Source of the DNA: Anaerolineales bacterium
GTDB taxonomy: Bacteria > Chloroflexota > Anaerolineae > Anaerolineales > UBA6663
NCBI GenBank assembly: GCA_020850595.1
Contig: JADZEK010000032.1
Span: forward strand, 1-52,507
DNA: 52,507 nucleotides
Direction: 5' to 3'
Within the stretch, counting starts at the first letter, position 1; each line of letters opens with the position of its first letter. Shown one piece after another: positions 36,127-43,669 of the stretch. The notes beneath the pieces were generated by a model, which was not told the DNA's origin, searched no databases, and was given only the letters and a program-made list of their open reading frames with translations. Made by a program: the position numbers and the translations under genes.

Positions 36127-36188
36127 CGGAATGACAGCCAAAAGGGGGCTGGTCAGTCGCAAGCGCAGTTCAGATGCGATTGCCCTGC
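35976..36188. repeat. Dispersed intergenic repeat, copy 2
   Basis: About 213 bases matching 126-346, in the same orientation. It fills most of the 435-base gap between the channel gene and the DUF2142 gene and ends 30 bases before the next promoter. Its middle differs from copy 1 at the 25-bp direct repeat. Confidence 0.85.
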
Positions 36189-36217
36189 CGGCTTTGTTAC
36201 CCCGCGCTTGCCTCCCG

Positions 36218-36223
36218 TATAAT
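36218..36223 (+). promoter_or_regulatory. -10 box (TATAAT) for a leaderless start
   Basis: TATAAT ends 6 bases before the ATG at 36230. The open frame extends back to 35924 but crosses the dispersed repeat and this promoter, so 36230 is chosen. Confidence 0.6.
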
Positions 36224-36229
36224 TCTGCC

Positions 36230-37597
36230 ATGCCTTCGCCTTCCATCCGCGCGCAGCGCCTGACGCTGGCCCTGATCGTCGCCGTCTATCTCATCCTGGC
36301 CATACTCTACGCCGTTAAGACGCCGGCCTGGCAGGTGCCCGACGAACCCGCCCATTACAACTACATCGCGGCCGTCGCGGGTGGGGCGCTGCCGGTGCTC
36401 CAGCCCGGCGATTACGACGCCGCCTACTTGGAAACCCTCAAGGCCGAGCGCTTTCCGCCCAACCTGCCGGTGACGAGCGTGCGTTACGAAAGCTGGCAGC
36501 CGCCGCTGTACTACCTGCTGGCCGCGCCCATCTTCCTGGCCTGGAACGGGTCTCTGCCGGCGGTGCGGCTCTTCACGCTCCTGGTCGGCGCGGGCGTGGT
36601 CGTGCTCACCTGGCGGCTGGCGCGCCTGCTCTTCCCTGCCGCGCCGGGGCCGGCGCTCACGGCCGCGGGCTTCGTGGCCGCCCTGCCCCAGCACACGGCG
36701 ATGATGGCCGCCGCCAATAACGACGCGCTGGCCGAGGTCGTCATGGCGCTAGGCGTGCTGCTGTGTTTGCAGCGGGTGCTGGCCGAGGATACAAATGAAG
36801 GCCGGTGGTGGCCGCTGGGCGTCGTGCTGGGCGTGGCGTTCCTCACCAAGCTCTCGACCTACCCGCTGGCGGGGCTGGCGGGCTTCGCGCTGCTGCTCGT
36901 GGCGCGGCGCGCGCGCCGGCCGCTGCCCACGCTGCTGCGGCGCGGCGCGGAGGTGCTGGCGCCCGCGCTGGCGTTCGGCGGCGTGTGGTGGGGCCGCAAC
37001 CTGGTGGTCTATGGCGGTTTCGATTTCCTGGGCATGCGGCGGCACGACGCGGTGGTACAGGGCCAACTGCGCACCAGCGAGGCCCTGGCGCACTGGGGCG
37101 TGCCCGACTACCTGCAGCGATTCTTCCAGACTACGTTCCAAAGTTTTTGGGGCATGTTCGGCTGGATGGGCGTGGTGATGGATCAGCGCGTGTATCTGGC
37201 GCTGCTGGTCTTCACGCTGGGGTTGGTCGTGGGGCTGGCGGGCGCGGTGCTAGTGCGCCGGCGCTCGGGCGCGGCGCTCAACCTGCCGCGGCGGGATGCG
37301 CTGGCCTTCTGCGCGGCTGTAGTGTTGCTGGCCGGCGCGGTCTACCTCTACTATAACCTGACCTTCGTGCAGTTTCAGGGGCGCTACCTGTACCCGGCGC
37401 TGCCGCTCATCGCGCTGGGCGCGGCGCTGGCCCTGCGCCAGTGGGCCGAGTGGGCGCTGCGGCTGGTGCGCTTGGGCGGGGAGCGGCTGCGCGCGGCGGC
37501 GCTGTGGCTGCTGCCGCTCGCGCCGATTGCGCTGCTGGCGCTGCTGGCGGTCTTCGCCCTTTACCGCTTCATCCTGCCGCAGTTGGCGCTGCCCTAG
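36230..37597 (+). CDS. DUF2142-type multi-pass membrane protein
   Basis: 455 residues. One helix, then a loop starting TPAWQVPDEPAHYNYIAAV; the PDEP-x-H motif is the hallmark of DUF2142 membrane proteins, which look like GT-C sugar transferases. YESWQPPLYYLLAAPIF follows, and about ten more helices. The last loop contains LTFVQFQGRYLYPALPLI. Leaderless start. A role in glycan or lipid sugar transfer is inferred from fold similarity only. Five proteins of this general build occur in the window. Confidence 0.82.
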   Translation: MPSPSIRAQRLTLALIVAVYLILAILYAVKTPAWQVPDEPAHYNYIAAVAGGALPVLQPGDYDAAYLETLKAERFPPNLPVTSVRYESWQPPLYYLLAAPIFLAWNGSLPAVRLFTLLVGAGVVVLTWRLARLLFPAAPGPALTAAGFVAALPQHTAMMAAANNDALAEVVMALGVLLCLQRVLAEDTNEGRWWPLGVVLGVAFLTKLSTYPLAGLAGFALLLVARRARRPLPTLLRRGAEVLAPALAFGGVWWGRNLVVYGGFDFLGMRRHDAVVQGQLRTSEALAHWGVPDYLQRFFQTTFQSFWGMFGWMGVVMDQRVYLALLVFTLGLVVGLAGAVLVRRRSGAALNLPRRDALAFCAAVVLLAGAVYLYYNLTFVQFQGRYLYPALPLIALGAALALRQWAEWALRLVRLGGERLRAAALWLLPLAPIALLALLAVFALYRFILPQLALP

Positions 37598-37619
37598 GCG
37601 TTAGCCCTGACCTGTCGCC

Positions 37620-38891
37620 CTATTGCGTCGGCCCCCACACCACCTCCCCCGCGTGGTTGATATAGGCGTAGCCCCCGTCCATTTTCACCATGGCCAGGCC
37701 ATTCCGAAACTGGGGCGGCTGGCTCCCAAAGGCATCCACGAAGGTCGGCGCGATGACGACCGTGCCGGTCTGGTCCACGAAGCCCACGCCTCCGATGCGT
37801 GTCTCCAAATCGCCGATCACCACCGCGACCAGGCCCTCGGAAAATTCGCCCGCCTTGAAGAACTGCGGCTCGATCACAAACTCGCCGGCCGGGTTGATGT
37901 AGCCATAGCGGGGGATGCCGTCGGCGTCACGCAGCGTCACGGCCGCCAGGCCTTCGGAGAAGATGTTGGCTTGATCGAACTGCACCTCGATCACGAACTC
38001 GCCGGCCGGGTTGATGTAGCCGTACTTCGTATCGCCCGCCGGATTGCCGAACGTCGCCAGCGCCAGCCCCTCGGTAAACGGCCCGGCGTGCCCGAACTGC
38101 GCCGGGATGACAAGTTGGCCGCTTGGGTCTATGAACCCGCCCAGCCCGCCGCCCTCGTAGGTCGGCGTGACATACGCCAGCCCTTCCGAGAAAGCGTTTC
38201 CGAACGCGAACCGCGGCTCGATGACGAACGCGCCGCTGTGGTCAATGTAGCCGTACAGGCTGCCCACGCGCACTGCCGCCAGCCCCTCGGTGAAGTCGTA
38301 GGCGTCGTCGAACTGCGGCTCGATCACCATCGCGCCGCCGGCGTCAATGTACCCGGCCTTGCCGCCGGTCATCACCCACGCCACGCCCTCGTGGAAGTCC
38401 GCGCCGAGTTCATACTGCGGCTCGACCACGACGCTGCCGTCTGAGTCAATATAGCCGAACAGCCCGCCCTGGAAGATCACCGCCCGGCCCTCGTAAAAGT
38501 CGCCGGCCATGTCGAACTGCGCCGGGATCACCAGCGCGCCGGTCTCGTCAATATAGCCAAACTTGCTGTTCTGGATCACAAGGAAACGCGCGGGCGCGTC
38601 GGGCGCCGGCTCGGGCGTGCCCGTGGCCGCGTCGGTGGGGGCCTCTGTCGGCGCATCGGTGGGCGCGGCCGTGGCTTCAGCGCCCGGGGTGCCGGCCGAG
38701 GTAGCCTCTAGCGGCCCGGCGGTGTCGCCGGCGGCCTGGGTGGGGACGGCCGTCGCAGTGCCGGCAGGCGAGTCATCGGTTGGCGCGGTGCCGGCCAGCG
38801 CGCCGCACGCCAGCGAGGCGGCCAGCAGGGCTACTAGCGCGAAGATGGGTAACGCGGGGCGGGGCGGGCGGCGGCGGGTCATGTCTGGCAC
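37620..38891 (-). CDS. WG-repeat lipoprotein
   Basis: 423 residues. The start at 38891 is GTG, placed just after AGGAAAGG; an ATG at 38882 is also possible. The signal sequence ends ALLAASLACGALAG, probably with a lipidated Cys. A Thr/Ala/Pro-rich spacer follows, then eight WG-type repeats and a partial ninth, each reading like GYIDETGALVIPAQFD with a Phe/Glu-Gly-Leu-Ala close (EGLAAV). WG repeats make beta structures with unknown ligands. The promoter is probably TTGCTT / TATACT with a 16-base spacer (39005-39032); a CAACCGGC/GCCGGTTG hairpin lies in the leader at 38927-38949. Confidence 0.88.
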   Translation of the reverse strand: MPDMTRRRPPRPALPIFALVALLAASLACGALAGTAPTDDSPAGTATAVPTQAAGDTAGPLEATSAGTPGAEATAAPTDAPTEAPTDAATGTPEPAPDAPARFLVIQNSKFGYIDETGALVIPAQFDMAGDFYEGRAVIFQGGLFGYIDSDGSVVVEPQYELGADFHEGVAWVMTGGKAGYIDAGGAMVIEPQFDDAYDFTEGLAAVRVGSLYGYIDHSGAFVIEPRFAFGNAFSEGLAYVTPTYEGGGLGGFIDPSGQLVIPAQFGHAGPFTEGLALATFGNPAGDTKYGYINPAGEFVIEVQFDQANIFSEGLAAVTLRDADGIPRYGYINPAGEFVIEPQFFKAGEFSEGLVAVVIGDLETRIGGVGFVDQTGTVVIAPTFVDAFGSQPPQFRNGLAMVKMDGGYAYINHAGEVVWGPTQ

Positions 38892-39004
38892 CGGGCCTTT
38901 CCTGGCGGCTGCAACGCTGCGCGGCGCAACCGGCGCTTTTGGCCGGTTGGACTGTTACCCGAGAGGTACAGCGAAGATCAGTTGGCGGAAGCGTTCCCTA
39001 CGTA

Positions 39005-39032
39005 AGTATAAGGCCCCGGCCGCCCAAAGCAA
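39005..39032 (-). promoter_or_regulatory. Promoter of the WG-repeat gene
   Basis: On the minus strand TTGCTT (39027-39032), a 16-base spacer and TATACT (39005-39010), about 110 bases before the start. Confidence 0.5.
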
Positions 39033-39065
39033 GCCTACCGTAGTCCTAACGACCGGCCGCGGCGG

Positions 39066-39317
39066 CTAGGCACTGGCGCGGCGCGCGCCGCCGTTGGTGG
39101 GGTTCTCGGCGATATGCCATAGGCTGCTCAGGGGCGCATACACCAGCTCGTAAATCTGGTCGCCAGTCGTCATCAGCAGGAAGTGAAAGCCGTCTTCGCT
39201 GCCCCACTGCCGCCCGTGGTTCAGCACCGGCCGCTTGCGCCCGCGCCAGGTGAAGCTCAGCACCGTGATCGTGCCGTCCTCGGCGAAACGCGCCTCTACC
39301 TCGGTCGGCTCGTTCAT
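39066..39317 (-). CDS. Small conserved-looking protein, unknown
   Basis: 83 residues from the ATG at 39317, which overlaps the cinA stop as ATGA. The frame is open further upstream but only as a shadow of cinA. The sequence has a beta-rich look: EVEARFAEDGTITVLSFTWRG, RKRPVLNHGRQWGSEDGFHFLL and GDQIYELVYAPLSSLWHI. No signal peptide or membrane helix. Function unknown; coupling to cinA suggests co-expression. Confidence 0.75.
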   Translation of the reverse strand: MNEPTEVEARFAEDGTITVLSFTWRGRKRPVLNHGRQWGSEDGFHFLLMTTGDQIYELVYAPLSSLWHIAENPTNGGARRASA

Positions 39318-39814
39318 GGCCGCGCCGCCCGCCGCTGCAAGTAGGCGAACACCAGGGCCAGCGCCGCCTCCGCTGATTGGGCCTTGTTGGCTTCCCGGTC
39401 GCCGGGCCACACGTGCCACTCGGCCGTCTCCGCGTCGGGCGCGGCCAGCGCCAGCCACGTCAGCCCCACGGGCTTGTCGGCTGAGCCGCCGCCCGGCCCG
39501 GCGATGCCCGTGATGGCGACGGCCACATCTGCCCCGAGCACCCGGCGCGCCCCCTGCGCCATCTGCCGCGCCACGGCCTCGCTTACCGCGCCCTGGGCGG
39601 AGAGCGTGGCGTGCTCCACGCCGAGCACGTGCTCTTTCACCTCGTTGGCGTAGCTGACAATGCCGCCCAGCACATAGGCTGAGCAGCCCGGCACGTTGGT
39701 CAACCGGTGGCACACCAGCCCGCCGGTGCACGACTCGGCCGTGGCGATGGTGAGCTTCTGTTGCAGCAGCAGTGGTCCAAGCAGGGCTTCGAGCGGCAGG
39801 GCGGGAGGTGTCAT
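39314..39814 (-). CDS. pncC: CinA C-terminal domain protein (nicotinamide-nucleotide amidohydrolase)
   Basis: 166 residues. It hydrolyses nicotinamide mononucleotide to nicotinate mononucleotide and ammonia in the pyridine-nucleotide cycle. TIATAESCTGGLVCHRLTN carries the catalytic Ser28; GSAYVLGG-type residues appear as GCSAYVLGGIVSYANEVK with the conserved Tyr and Lys; AVAITGIAGPGGGSADKPVG is the family's glycine-rich stretch. It is the stand-alone form without the N-terminal CinA (MoeA-like) domain. TATAAT at 39822-39827 lies 7 bases before the ATG, so it is leaderless; an earlier ATG at 39823 overlaps the -10 box. Confidence 0.93.
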   Translation of the reverse strand: MTPPALPLEALLGPLLLQQKLTIATAESCTGGLVCHRLTNVPGCSAYVLGGIVSYANEVKEHVLGVEHATLSAQGAVSEAVARQMAQGARRVLGADVAVAITGIAGPGGGSADKPVGLTWLALAAPDAETAEWHVWPGDREANKAQSAEAALALVFAYLQRRAARP

Positions 39815-39821
39815 AAGCGCC

Positions 39822-39827
39822 ATTATA
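39822..39827 (-). promoter_or_regulatory. -10 box (TATAAT) for leaderless pncC
   Basis: Minus-strand TATAAT, 7 bases before the ATG at 39814; it is back-to-back with the plus-strand promoter at 39889. Confidence 0.6.
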
Positions 39828-39888
39828 AGGGCAACGCACGGGTCGTTTTGCGCGTGTGATCTTCCTGCGCGCCATGGAACAGATGCGC

Positions 39889-39894
39889 TATAAT
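39889..39894 (+). promoter_or_regulatory. -10 box (TATAAT) for a leaderless start
   Basis: TATAAT ends 7 bases before the ATG at 39902. No ribosome site between. Confidence 0.6.
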
Positions 39895-39901
39895 CTCCCT
39901 G

Positions 39902-40402
39902 ATGTTCCGAGAAGACTATATCGTCCGCATGATCGCCCAGGCAGCGGCGGCCGTCACCTATATTCTGGACCTCACCCGCGCCGAGCGGTATCCTGAGGCG
40001 CTGGCCGAGGTCGAAAAAGCCCTCCAGCTTCACCTGGGCCTCAGCCTCGGCCTCGTCACCGCGCTGCCCGCCGGCGGCCTGGTGGAACTGGCGCGCCAGG
40101 GCGAGATGCTGGAGGTGGGCAAGCTCGTCGTGCTGGCCGACCTGCTGCAAGCCGAGGGCGACATCTACGCGGCGCGGGGCCAGGCCGCCGAAGCCGCCGA
40201 CGGCCACGCCAAGGCGCTGGAGCTATATCTGGAAGTCTCAGTCACCGGCGAGAACGCCCGCGGCGCGCTGGCCGAGCGCGTCACCAGCCTCGCCGCCAAG
40301 CTGCCGCCCGGCGCGCTCGCGCCCGATGTGGAGGAGTGGCTAGCGTTTGTGCAGGCGGGCGCGCCGCCGGCCGCCCCCGATGCGCCTGACACCGCCGCCT
40401 AG
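39902..40402 (+). CDS. DUF6483-like helical protein
   Basis: 166 residues, all-helical by composition. MFREDYIVRMIAQAAAAVTY at the N-terminus and a TPR-like stretch (LQAEGDIYAARGQAAEAADG, HAKALELYLEVS) fit the DUF6483 group as I remember it; this naming is tentative. No signal peptide. Leaderless start. uvrC begins 6 bases after its stop, so they are co-transcribed, but no repair role is known to me. Confidence 0.75.
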   Translation: MFREDYIVRMIAQAAAAVTYILDLTRAERYPEALAEVEKALQLHLGLSLGLVTALPAGGLVELARQGEMLEVGKLVVLADLLQAEGDIYAARGQAAEAADGHAKALELYLEVSVTGENARGALAERVTSLAAKLPPGALAPDVEEWLAFVQAGAPPAAPDAPDTAA

Positions 40403-40408
40403 CGCCCC

Positions 40409-42460
40409 ATGACCCCGCCGGAGTTGGTTCAGCAGAAACTGGAAACGCTGCCCACCAAGCCGGGCTGTTACCTCTATAAGGACAGCGCCGGCAAGATTAT
40501 TTACGTGGGCAAGGCCGTCAACCTGCGCAGCCGCGTCCGCTCCTACTTCCACGAAAGCGTGGACTCGCCCAAGACCGCGCAGCTGGTCAGCCAGATCGCC
40601 GACTTCGAGACCATCATCGTAGGCTCTGAGCTAGAGGCCCTCATCCTCGAGATGAACCTCATCAAAAAGCACCGGCCCAAGTACAACGTCCGCCTCAAGG
40701 ACGACAAGCGCTACCCGTACATCAAGGTCCACTACGCCGACGCGTTCCCGACGGTGACGGTCACGCGCCGCATGGACGACGACGGCAGCCGCTACTTCGG
40801 CCCCTACACCAGCGTGTGGGCCGTCCACCAAACGCTCGACGTGCTGCGCAAGATTTTTCCTTACCTCACCTGCGACCGCGTCATCACCGGCGCCGACCCG
40901 CGCGCCTGCCTGTATTGGGACATCAAACTCTGCCTCGCGCCCTGCATTGGGGCCAGCAGCCAGGCCCAATATCGCGCCATGATTGACGACCTGTGCCGCT
41001 TCCTGCGCGGCCACACCGAGCTGGTCGTCGCGCGCCTGCGCGACGAGATGCGTCGCGCCGCCGAGAACCTGGAATACGAGAAGGCCGCCACCGTGCGCGA
41101 CCAGCTCGTCGCCATTGAGCGCGTGGTCGAGAAGCAAAAGGTCATCTCTACCGAGCAGGTGGACTCAGACGTGATCGCCTTCGCCCGCTCCAACGGCGAG
41201 GCCTGCGTGCAGATCTTCTTCATCCGCGCCGGCAAGCTCATCGGCCGCGAGTATTTCGTGCTCGAAGGCGCGGCCGAGGAAAGCGACAACCGCATCGTCG
41301 AGCAGTTCGTCAAGCAGTTCTACGACGAGGCCGCCTTCATCCCGCCGGAGGTGCTCTTGCCGGAGGAGATCGAAGAAGCCAAGATCATCAACGAGTGGCT
41401 CAGCAGCAAGCGCGGCGGCGAGCGCGTGATTCTGACCGTGCCGCGGCGCGGGGCCAAGCGCGGCCTGGTGGAGCTGGCCGCCGAGAACGCGGCCGAGACC
41501 CTGGCCGCCCTCAAGGCTCAGTGGGAGGCCGACACCAATAAGCACGTGCAGGCACTCACTGAAGTGCAGGCGGCCTTCAAACTGGCCGCGCCGCCCAACC
41601 GCATTGAGTGCTTCGACATCTCGACCACGCAGGGCACGGCCGCCACGGCTTCCATGGTCGTCTTCGAGCAGGGCGCGCCGCGTAAGGGGCATTACCGCAG
41701 CTTCAGCATCAAGTCGGTTGAAGGCCCCAACGACTTCGCCTCCATGCAGGAGGCCCTCACCCGCCGCTTCCGCCGCTGGCAAGACGCCCAGGCGGATCCG
41801 AAAGGAGGCGTGGTCGCGTCCGGCCAGATGCGCGCTACAGGCGCGGGGGAGGCTGGGGCGTCGGCGGCGGATGGGCTGATTGTGCGGGAGATGCCGGGCG
41901 GCCTTGCGCCGCCGGCGAGCGCGGCGGCCGAGCCGCCTGCCGGTGAAGCCGCGCCGACCGTAACGCCCCCGGTCGCCGCCGCCTCCCGTCCGCCGCGCGC
42001 GCCCGGCCAGAAGCCCGACGAGAGCTTCGCCCGCCTGCCCGACTTGCTGATTATTGACGGCGGCAAAGGGCAGCTCGGCGTGGCCGTGGAGGTGCTCCAG
42101 GCCTTCGGCCTCTTGGGGCGCGTGCCGGTGTGCGGCCTCGCCAAACAGCAGGAGGAGATCTTCCTGCCCGGTCAGCCCGTGCCCATCCTGCTGCCGCGCC
42201 GGTCGCAGGCGCTCTACCTCGTCCAGCGCGTCCGCGACGAAGCCCACCGCTTCGCGCTCGCGCGCCACCGTTTACGCCGCGGTAAGCTCGGCCTAGCCTC
42301 CCAACTGGACGCCATCCCCGGCATCGGCCCGGCCCGCCGCAAAGCTCTGCTCCGGCGTTTCGGCTCGCTCGACGGCATCCGCGCCGCCGGCGTGGACGAA
42401 CTGGCCAATGTGCGCGGCATGACCCGTGCCGCCGCCGAGGCCCTCAAAGCCAATCTTTAG
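40409..42460 (+). CDS. uvrC: UvrABC excinuclease subunit C, with a Pro/Ala-rich insertion
   Basis: 683 residues. UvrC cuts DNA on both sides of a lesion bound by UvrB. N-terminal GIY-YIG nuclease: PGCYLYKDSAGKIIYVGKAV (18-37). UVR (UvrB-binding) motif about 208-240. RNase H-like nuclease: Asp403 in ECFDIS and Asp550 in LLIIDGGKGQL. C-terminal helix-hairpin-helix pair: LDAIPGIGPARRKALLRRFG, then LANVRGMTRAAAEAL. Unlike the usual ~610-residue proteins, residues 459-540 are a low-complexity insertion rich in Ala, Pro and Gly between the two halves of the nuclease core. All key residues remain, so the enzyme should work. Confidence 0.95.
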   Translation: MTPPELVQQKLETLPTKPGCYLYKDSAGKIIYVGKAVNLRSRVRSYFHESVDSPKTAQLVSQIADFETIIVGSELEALILEMNLIKKHRPKYNVRLKDDKRYPYIKVHYADAFPTVTVTRRMDDDGSRYFGPYTSVWAVHQTLDVLRKIFPYLTCDRVITGADPRACLYWDIKLCLAPCIGASSQAQYRAMIDDLCRFLRGHTELVVARLRDEMRRAAENLEYEKAATVRDQLVAIERVVEKQKVISTEQVDSDVIAFARSNGEACVQIFFIRAGKLIGREYFVLEGAAEESDNRIVEQFVKQFYDEAAFIPPEVLLPEEIEEAKIINEWLSSKRGGERVILTVPRRGAKRGLVELAAENAAETLAALKAQWEADTNKHVQALTEVQAAFKLAAPPNRIECFDISTTQGTAATASMVVFEQGAPRKGHYRSFSIKSVEGPNDFASMQEALTRRFRRWQDAQADPKGGVVASGQMRATGAGEAGASAADGLIVREMPGGLAPPASAAAEPPAGEAAPTVTPPVAAASRPPRAPGQKPDESFARLPDLLIIDGGKGQLGVAVEVLQAFGLLGRVPVCGLAKQQEEIFLPGQPVPILLPRRSQALYLVQRVRDEAHRFALARHRLRRGKLGLASQLDAIPGIGPARRKALLRRFGSLDGIRAAGVDELANVRGMTRAAAEALKANL

Positions 42461-42572
42461 CCCGTTCTTCCAGCGGCCAATTTCTATCGAAATCTTCACC
42501 CCGGCCCGACCCCGCGTGTGATATCGTTCCGGGGCTGCGCCGCGCCGGCGGCCCGGGATTGGCCCGGCCGGG

Positions 42573-43364
42573 GTGCGCGCTCGGCCGGTAAGTCCCACAG
42601 TGTCCACCCAACTCCAAACCACGCGGCCCTCGCGCGAAGGCCAAATCCTCTTCGGCCTGCTCAGCCTCGTCATCGCTGGTCTGCTAGTCTCCACCGTCTG
42701 GGTGCGGCTCAACCCGGCCCGCCTTCCGCCCACGCCCACTCCGCCCGGGTTGGCCGCGTTGCCCTCCTGTGACGTGCCCGGCCTGGCCTGGACCAAACCC
42801 GGCGTCCTCCTGCGCGGCGGCCCGCCCAGCGCCGCCGCCCTCACCTGCCTCGCCCAAGCCGGCGTTGACGCCATCGTGGACCTGCGCCAGCCGGCCGAAG
42901 ACGCCGTGGACGAAGCCGCCCTGGCTGAACAAGCCGGCCTGGCCTACGAAAACGTGGGCGTGCCCCTCAACACCGCCCCCAGCCCCGACGCCCTCGTGGC
43001 GTGGATCACCCACATCGAGGCCCGCCTCCAGGAAGATCAGGTCGTGTTCGTCCACGACGCGGGTGAAGCGGGCCGGGTGGGCTTTTGGGACGCCGTTTAC
43101 CAGATGCGCCACCGGCTGGCCGGCGCCGAAGCGGTGGACACGCGCTACGTCGGCACGGCGCTCCCGTTCGCCGGCGCCGACATCACCTGCGCGGCAGGCG
43201 GCAACGGCCAGGTGCAGGCCCTGGCCGAGATGACGGGCAACCTCAGCGGCGCTGACACCTGGCCCACCGCCGACGAGCACGGCCACCCCTGGGCCGACTG
43301 CGCGCGCCCCGCCTACATGGCCGACTGGGTCTACCCCTTCTCGGCCGTTACGTCGGAGGACTAA
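42573..43364 (+). CDS. Membrane-anchored protein-tyrosine/dual-specificity phosphatase-like protein with Cys replaced by Asp
   Basis: 263 residues from the GTG at 42573; another GTG at 42600 is possible. One membrane helix (about 28-46, ILFGLLSLVIAGLLVSTVWV) is followed by a Pro/Thr-rich spacer and a domain resembling dual-specificity phosphatases: LLRGGPPSAAALTCLAQAGVDAIVDLR, NVGVPLNTAPSPDALVAWI, then VVFVHDAGEAGRVGFWDAVYQMR. The last matches the phosphatase loop H-C-x5-R, but the nucleophilic Cys is Asp (Asp162, codon GAC at 43056-43058) while His161 and Arg168 are kept. It is therefore probably catalytically dead as a Cys phosphatase; it may bind phosphate ligands. The C-terminal part (WPTADEHGHPWADCARPAY) is unfamiliar. 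Confidence 0.75.
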   Translation: MRARPVSPTVSTQLQTTRPSREGQILFGLLSLVIAGLLVSTVWVRLNPARLPPTPTPPGLAALPSCDVPGLAWTKPGVLLRGGPPSAAALTCLAQAGVDAIVDLRQPAEDAVDEAALAEQAGLAYENVGVPLNTAPSPDALVAWITHIEARLQEDQVVFVHDAGEAGRVGFWDAVYQMRHRLAGAEAVDTRYVGTALPFAGADITCAAGGNGQVQALAEMTGNLSGADTWPTADEHGHPWADCARPAYMADWVYPFSAVTSED

Positions 43365-43392
43365 GCGGCCGCCCTGGTCAACCACTCTACGC

Positions 43393-43428
43393 AGCCGGGC
43401 CGGTTCACCACTGTGGACCGGCCCGGCT
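43393..43428. terminator. Terminator after the phosphatase-like gene
   Basis: AGCCGGGCCGGT (43393-43404) pairs perfectly with ACCGGCCCGGCT (43417-43428), then CTCTTC. The rest of the gap 43429-43669 holds only a small AAGGTT/AACCTT hairpin (43464-43483). Confidence 0.7.
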
Positions 43429-43669
43429 CTTCGGCGCTCGTGTCGTTGGTTGGGCCATGTTTCAAGGTTCGGCCGCCAACCTTAAAGCAGCGCCCGTCCC
43501 TGGCCAATCCAACCTATCTTTGCCACGCTCTTCCTCAGCTACACGCTGCGCTTGGCCCCTTTCCAACTGCACCCACCCGAGGGCGCTTTCTTGATTGACG
43601 TCTGTTGTTTCCACGTCGGCGGGCGGTGGGGGCGGCAGACGTCAAGCAGGAACACGCTCTATTGGGCCG

